Of a stretch of 6,689 bases of DNA, positions 5,316 to 6,689 are shown in pieces (the first letter of the stretch is position 1; each line of letters opens with the position of its first letter). A model generated the notes under the pieces. It ran no database searches. It had not been told where the DNA came from and saw nothing but the letters and a program-made list of their open reading frames with translations. A program made the translations under genes and the position numbers. This stretch comes from Halieaceae bacterium UBA3479 (lineage in GTDB: Bacteria > Pseudomonadota > Gammaproteobacteria > Pseudomonadales > Halieaceae), in contig DFQW01000099.1 of assembly GCA_002377985.1 (NCBI GenBank), forward strand, positions 3,947-10,635, in the 5' to 3' direction.

Positions 5316-6515
5316 ATGGCATTGATTGCACCCCACGCCGCTGACCAGCTCAAACCTTTGATTGTTGATGACGCGCGGCGCGCCGAACTCGAGGCCGAAG
5401 CACGCACCCTACCCGCCTTGATGATGAGCTCTGCCGCAGCCGCAAATGCGGTGATGATGGGTGCGGGCTACTTCACGCCGCTGAGCGGCTACATGAATCG
5501 CGCCGACGCACTCTCGGTGGCGGAGAACATGCGCACCACCGATGGCTTGTTCTGGCCCGTACCGGTGGTCAATCTGGCAGAAAGCTGCCCGGTGGAGACG
5601 GGTCAGCGCCTGGCGCTCACTGACCCCAACCGTGAAGGCCACCCACTGCTGGCGGTGATGACCGTCGAGGCCGTCGAAACCCTGAGCGATGACGACGTTG
5701 CGACCATTCTCGAAAAGGTCTTCCGCACCGATGACCCCGAGCACCCTGGCGTGGCCGCGTTCACCGCACAGGGCCGCACCGTGATTTCAGGTCCGATCGA
5801 GGTACTGAACTACTCCTACTTCGATGAGGACTTTCCCGAGACATTCCGTACCGCCATGGCGATTCGCGAAGAGATCAATGAGCGTGGCTGGGAGCGCGTC
5901 GTGGCCTTCCAAACCCGGAACCCCATGCACCGCGCCCACGAAGAGCTTTGCCGCATGGCGATGGAAGACCTCTCTGCCGATGGCGTGCTGATCCATATGC
6001 TGCTGGGTAAACTCAAGTCCGGCGATATCCCCGCCGACGTGCGTGATGCTTCCATCCGCAAAATGGTGGATCTTTACTTCCCCCCCAACACCGTCATGGT
6101 CACGGGTTATGGCTTTGACATGCTCTACGCGGGCCCCCGTGAGGCCGTGCTGCACGCGGTATTTCGCCAGAACGCAGGTTGCACGCACCTGATCGTGGGT
6201 CGCGACCACGCAGGCGTGGGCAGCTATTACGGTGGCTTTGATGCGCAAACCATTTTTGATGAAGAAGTGCCCGAGGGCGCGCTACAGCTTGAGATCTACC
6301 GCGCCGATCACACGGCGTTCAGTAAGAAACTGGGTCGCGTGGTGATGATGCGTGATGCGCCCGACCACAGCCCTGAAGACTTTGTGCTGCTATCGGGCAC
6401 TAAAGTACGGGAGATGTTGGGCCAGGGCATTGCACCCCCGCCCGAGTTTTCGCGCCCAGAGGTGGCTGAGATTCTGATGGCCTACTATCAGGAAATCGAC
6501 GGCACCGCGGCCTGA
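5316..6515 (+). CDS. sat: ATP sulfurylase (sulfate adenylyltransferase), homo-oligomeric Sat type
   Basis: A 399-residue cytosolic enzyme that makes APS and pyrophosphate from sulfate and ATP. It is the single-chain Sat form, unrelated to the heterodimeric CysDN of E. coli. An N-terminal PUA-like domain (about 1-165, with GAGYFTPLSGYM at 49-60) precedes the nucleotidyltransferase core. The core carries QTRNPMHRAHE at 199-209 (His205 and His208) and GRDHAG at 295-300, then SGTKVREML at 360-368. Residues 330-351, where many bacterial and archaeal Sats have a CxxC...CPH metal site, contain no cysteine. The sequence instead recalls Sats of sulfur-oxidising gammaproteobacteria such as Allochromatium (from memory). 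ATG 5316 has GAGAGAGA (5306-5313) just upstream. The 130 bp before it includes TATTAAT (5274-5280), a possible -10 without a good -35. It works with CysC to form PAPS. Confidence 0.96.
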   Translation: MALIAPHAADQLKPLIVDDARRAELEAEARTLPALMMSSAAAANAVMMGAGYFTPLSGYMNRADALSVAENMRTTDGLFWPVPVVNLAESCPVETGQRLALTDPNREGHPLLAVMTVEAVETLSDDDVATILEKVFRTDDPEHPGVAAFTAQGRTVISGPIEVLNYSYFDEDFPETFRTAMAIREEINERGWERVVAFQTRNPMHRAHEELCRMAMEDLSADGVLIHMLLGKLKSGDIPADVRDASIRKMVDLYFPPNTVMVTGYGFDMLYAGPREAVLHAVFRQNAGCTHLIVGRDHAGVGSYYGGFDAQTIFDEEVPEGALQLEIYRADHTAFSKKLGRVVMMRDAPDHSPEDFVLLSGTKVREMLGQGIAPPPEFSRPEVAEILMAYYQEIDGTAA

Positions 6516-6521
6516 CGCACT

Positions 6522-6553
6522 CCCCGGCGTGGCGATACCAGAAACGCCCGGGG
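6522..6553 (+). terminator. GC-rich hairpin after sat, possible terminator
   Basis: Six bases after the sat stop, CCCCGGCGT (6522-6530) pairs with ACGCCCGGGG (6544-6553) around a 13-nt loop, with one bulged G. No T-run follows, so it is not a textbook intrinsic terminator. It may stop transcription inefficiently, support Rho-dependent termination or protect the mRNA 3' end. Confidence 0.4.
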
Positions 6554-6689
6554 TGCTGCGACGAACTTCCCGAAGCCGATATTGCCATTCAGGAACGCGC
6601 CTGGGGTTCGCCCATCTGCCACATCCCCCACTCTAAATCTCCCTGACCCACCGGGTCTCTACAGAACTCGCCCAAGCGTAAACAGCTTT
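6554..6689. other. Gene-free right end
   Basis: No ORF with a start, ribosome binding site or recognisable protein was found here. A short hairpin, GACCC-ACC-GGGTC (6645-6657), is the only structure seen. A promoter or the beginning of the next gene may lie beyond the edge. Confidence 0.4.

Noticed and set aside
5787..6248. Minus-strand 153-codon open frame opposite sat
   Set aside because: It lies entirely antisense to conserved sat motifs and shows no independent coding sign.
6557..6646. Open frame after sat that looks codon-like (with CDELPEADIAIQERAWG)
   Set aside because: It has no start codon or ribosome binding site, is short, and resembles no family that I know. It could be a remnant, but nothing supports it.

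Overview
The window reads as an ordinary high-GC proteobacterial chromosome segment with every convincing gene on the + strand. The closest fit I can infer is a marine-type gammaproteobacterium (Halieaceae/Cellvibrionales-like). This rests on remembered resemblance of the proteins and on the cysC promoter style, not on a search. No transposase, phage gene, CRISPR array, tRNA or rRNA is visible.

Layout. (1) Positions 2-727 hold a short-chain dehydrogenase/reductase (SDR) cut by the left edge, probably lacking only a few N-terminal residues. (2) Positions 795-2138 encode a Rieske non-heme iron oxygenase alpha subunit with complete [2Fe-2S] and mononuclear iron motifs. Its bridging acidic residue is Glu rather than the usual Asp. 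(3) Only 13 nt later, 2152-3930 encodes an SLC13-type permease with two central RCK_C (TrkA-C) domains. (4) The stretch 3931-4564 has no large gene. It appears to hold a structured leader around 4014-4078 and two consecutive, roughly 50-residue, single-pass membrane proteins (4128-4280 and 4300-4449) that a normal length cutoff would miss. It ends with a near-consensus sigma70 promoter. (5) cysC, APS kinase, is at 4565-5185. (6) sat, the single-chain (CysDN-independent) ATP sulfurylase, is at 5316-6515, followed by a hairpin. The last ~170 bp carry no gene that I can support.

Functionally, the right half is a sulfate activation unit. Sat turns sulfate and ATP into APS, CysC phosphorylates APS to PAPS, and the upstream SLC13 permease is a plausible sulfate (or related anion) importer. 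The Rieske oxygenase and SDR form a separate oxidative module whose substrate cannot be read from the sequence. The tight Rieske-permease spacing suggests co-transcription and leaves open a link between the oxygenase substrate and the transported anion.

I see no clear new multi-gene system. The parts most worth a second look are the structured leader with its two tiny membrane proteins, the Glu-bridged Rieske enzyme, and the cysteine-free, sulfur-oxidiser-like Sat.
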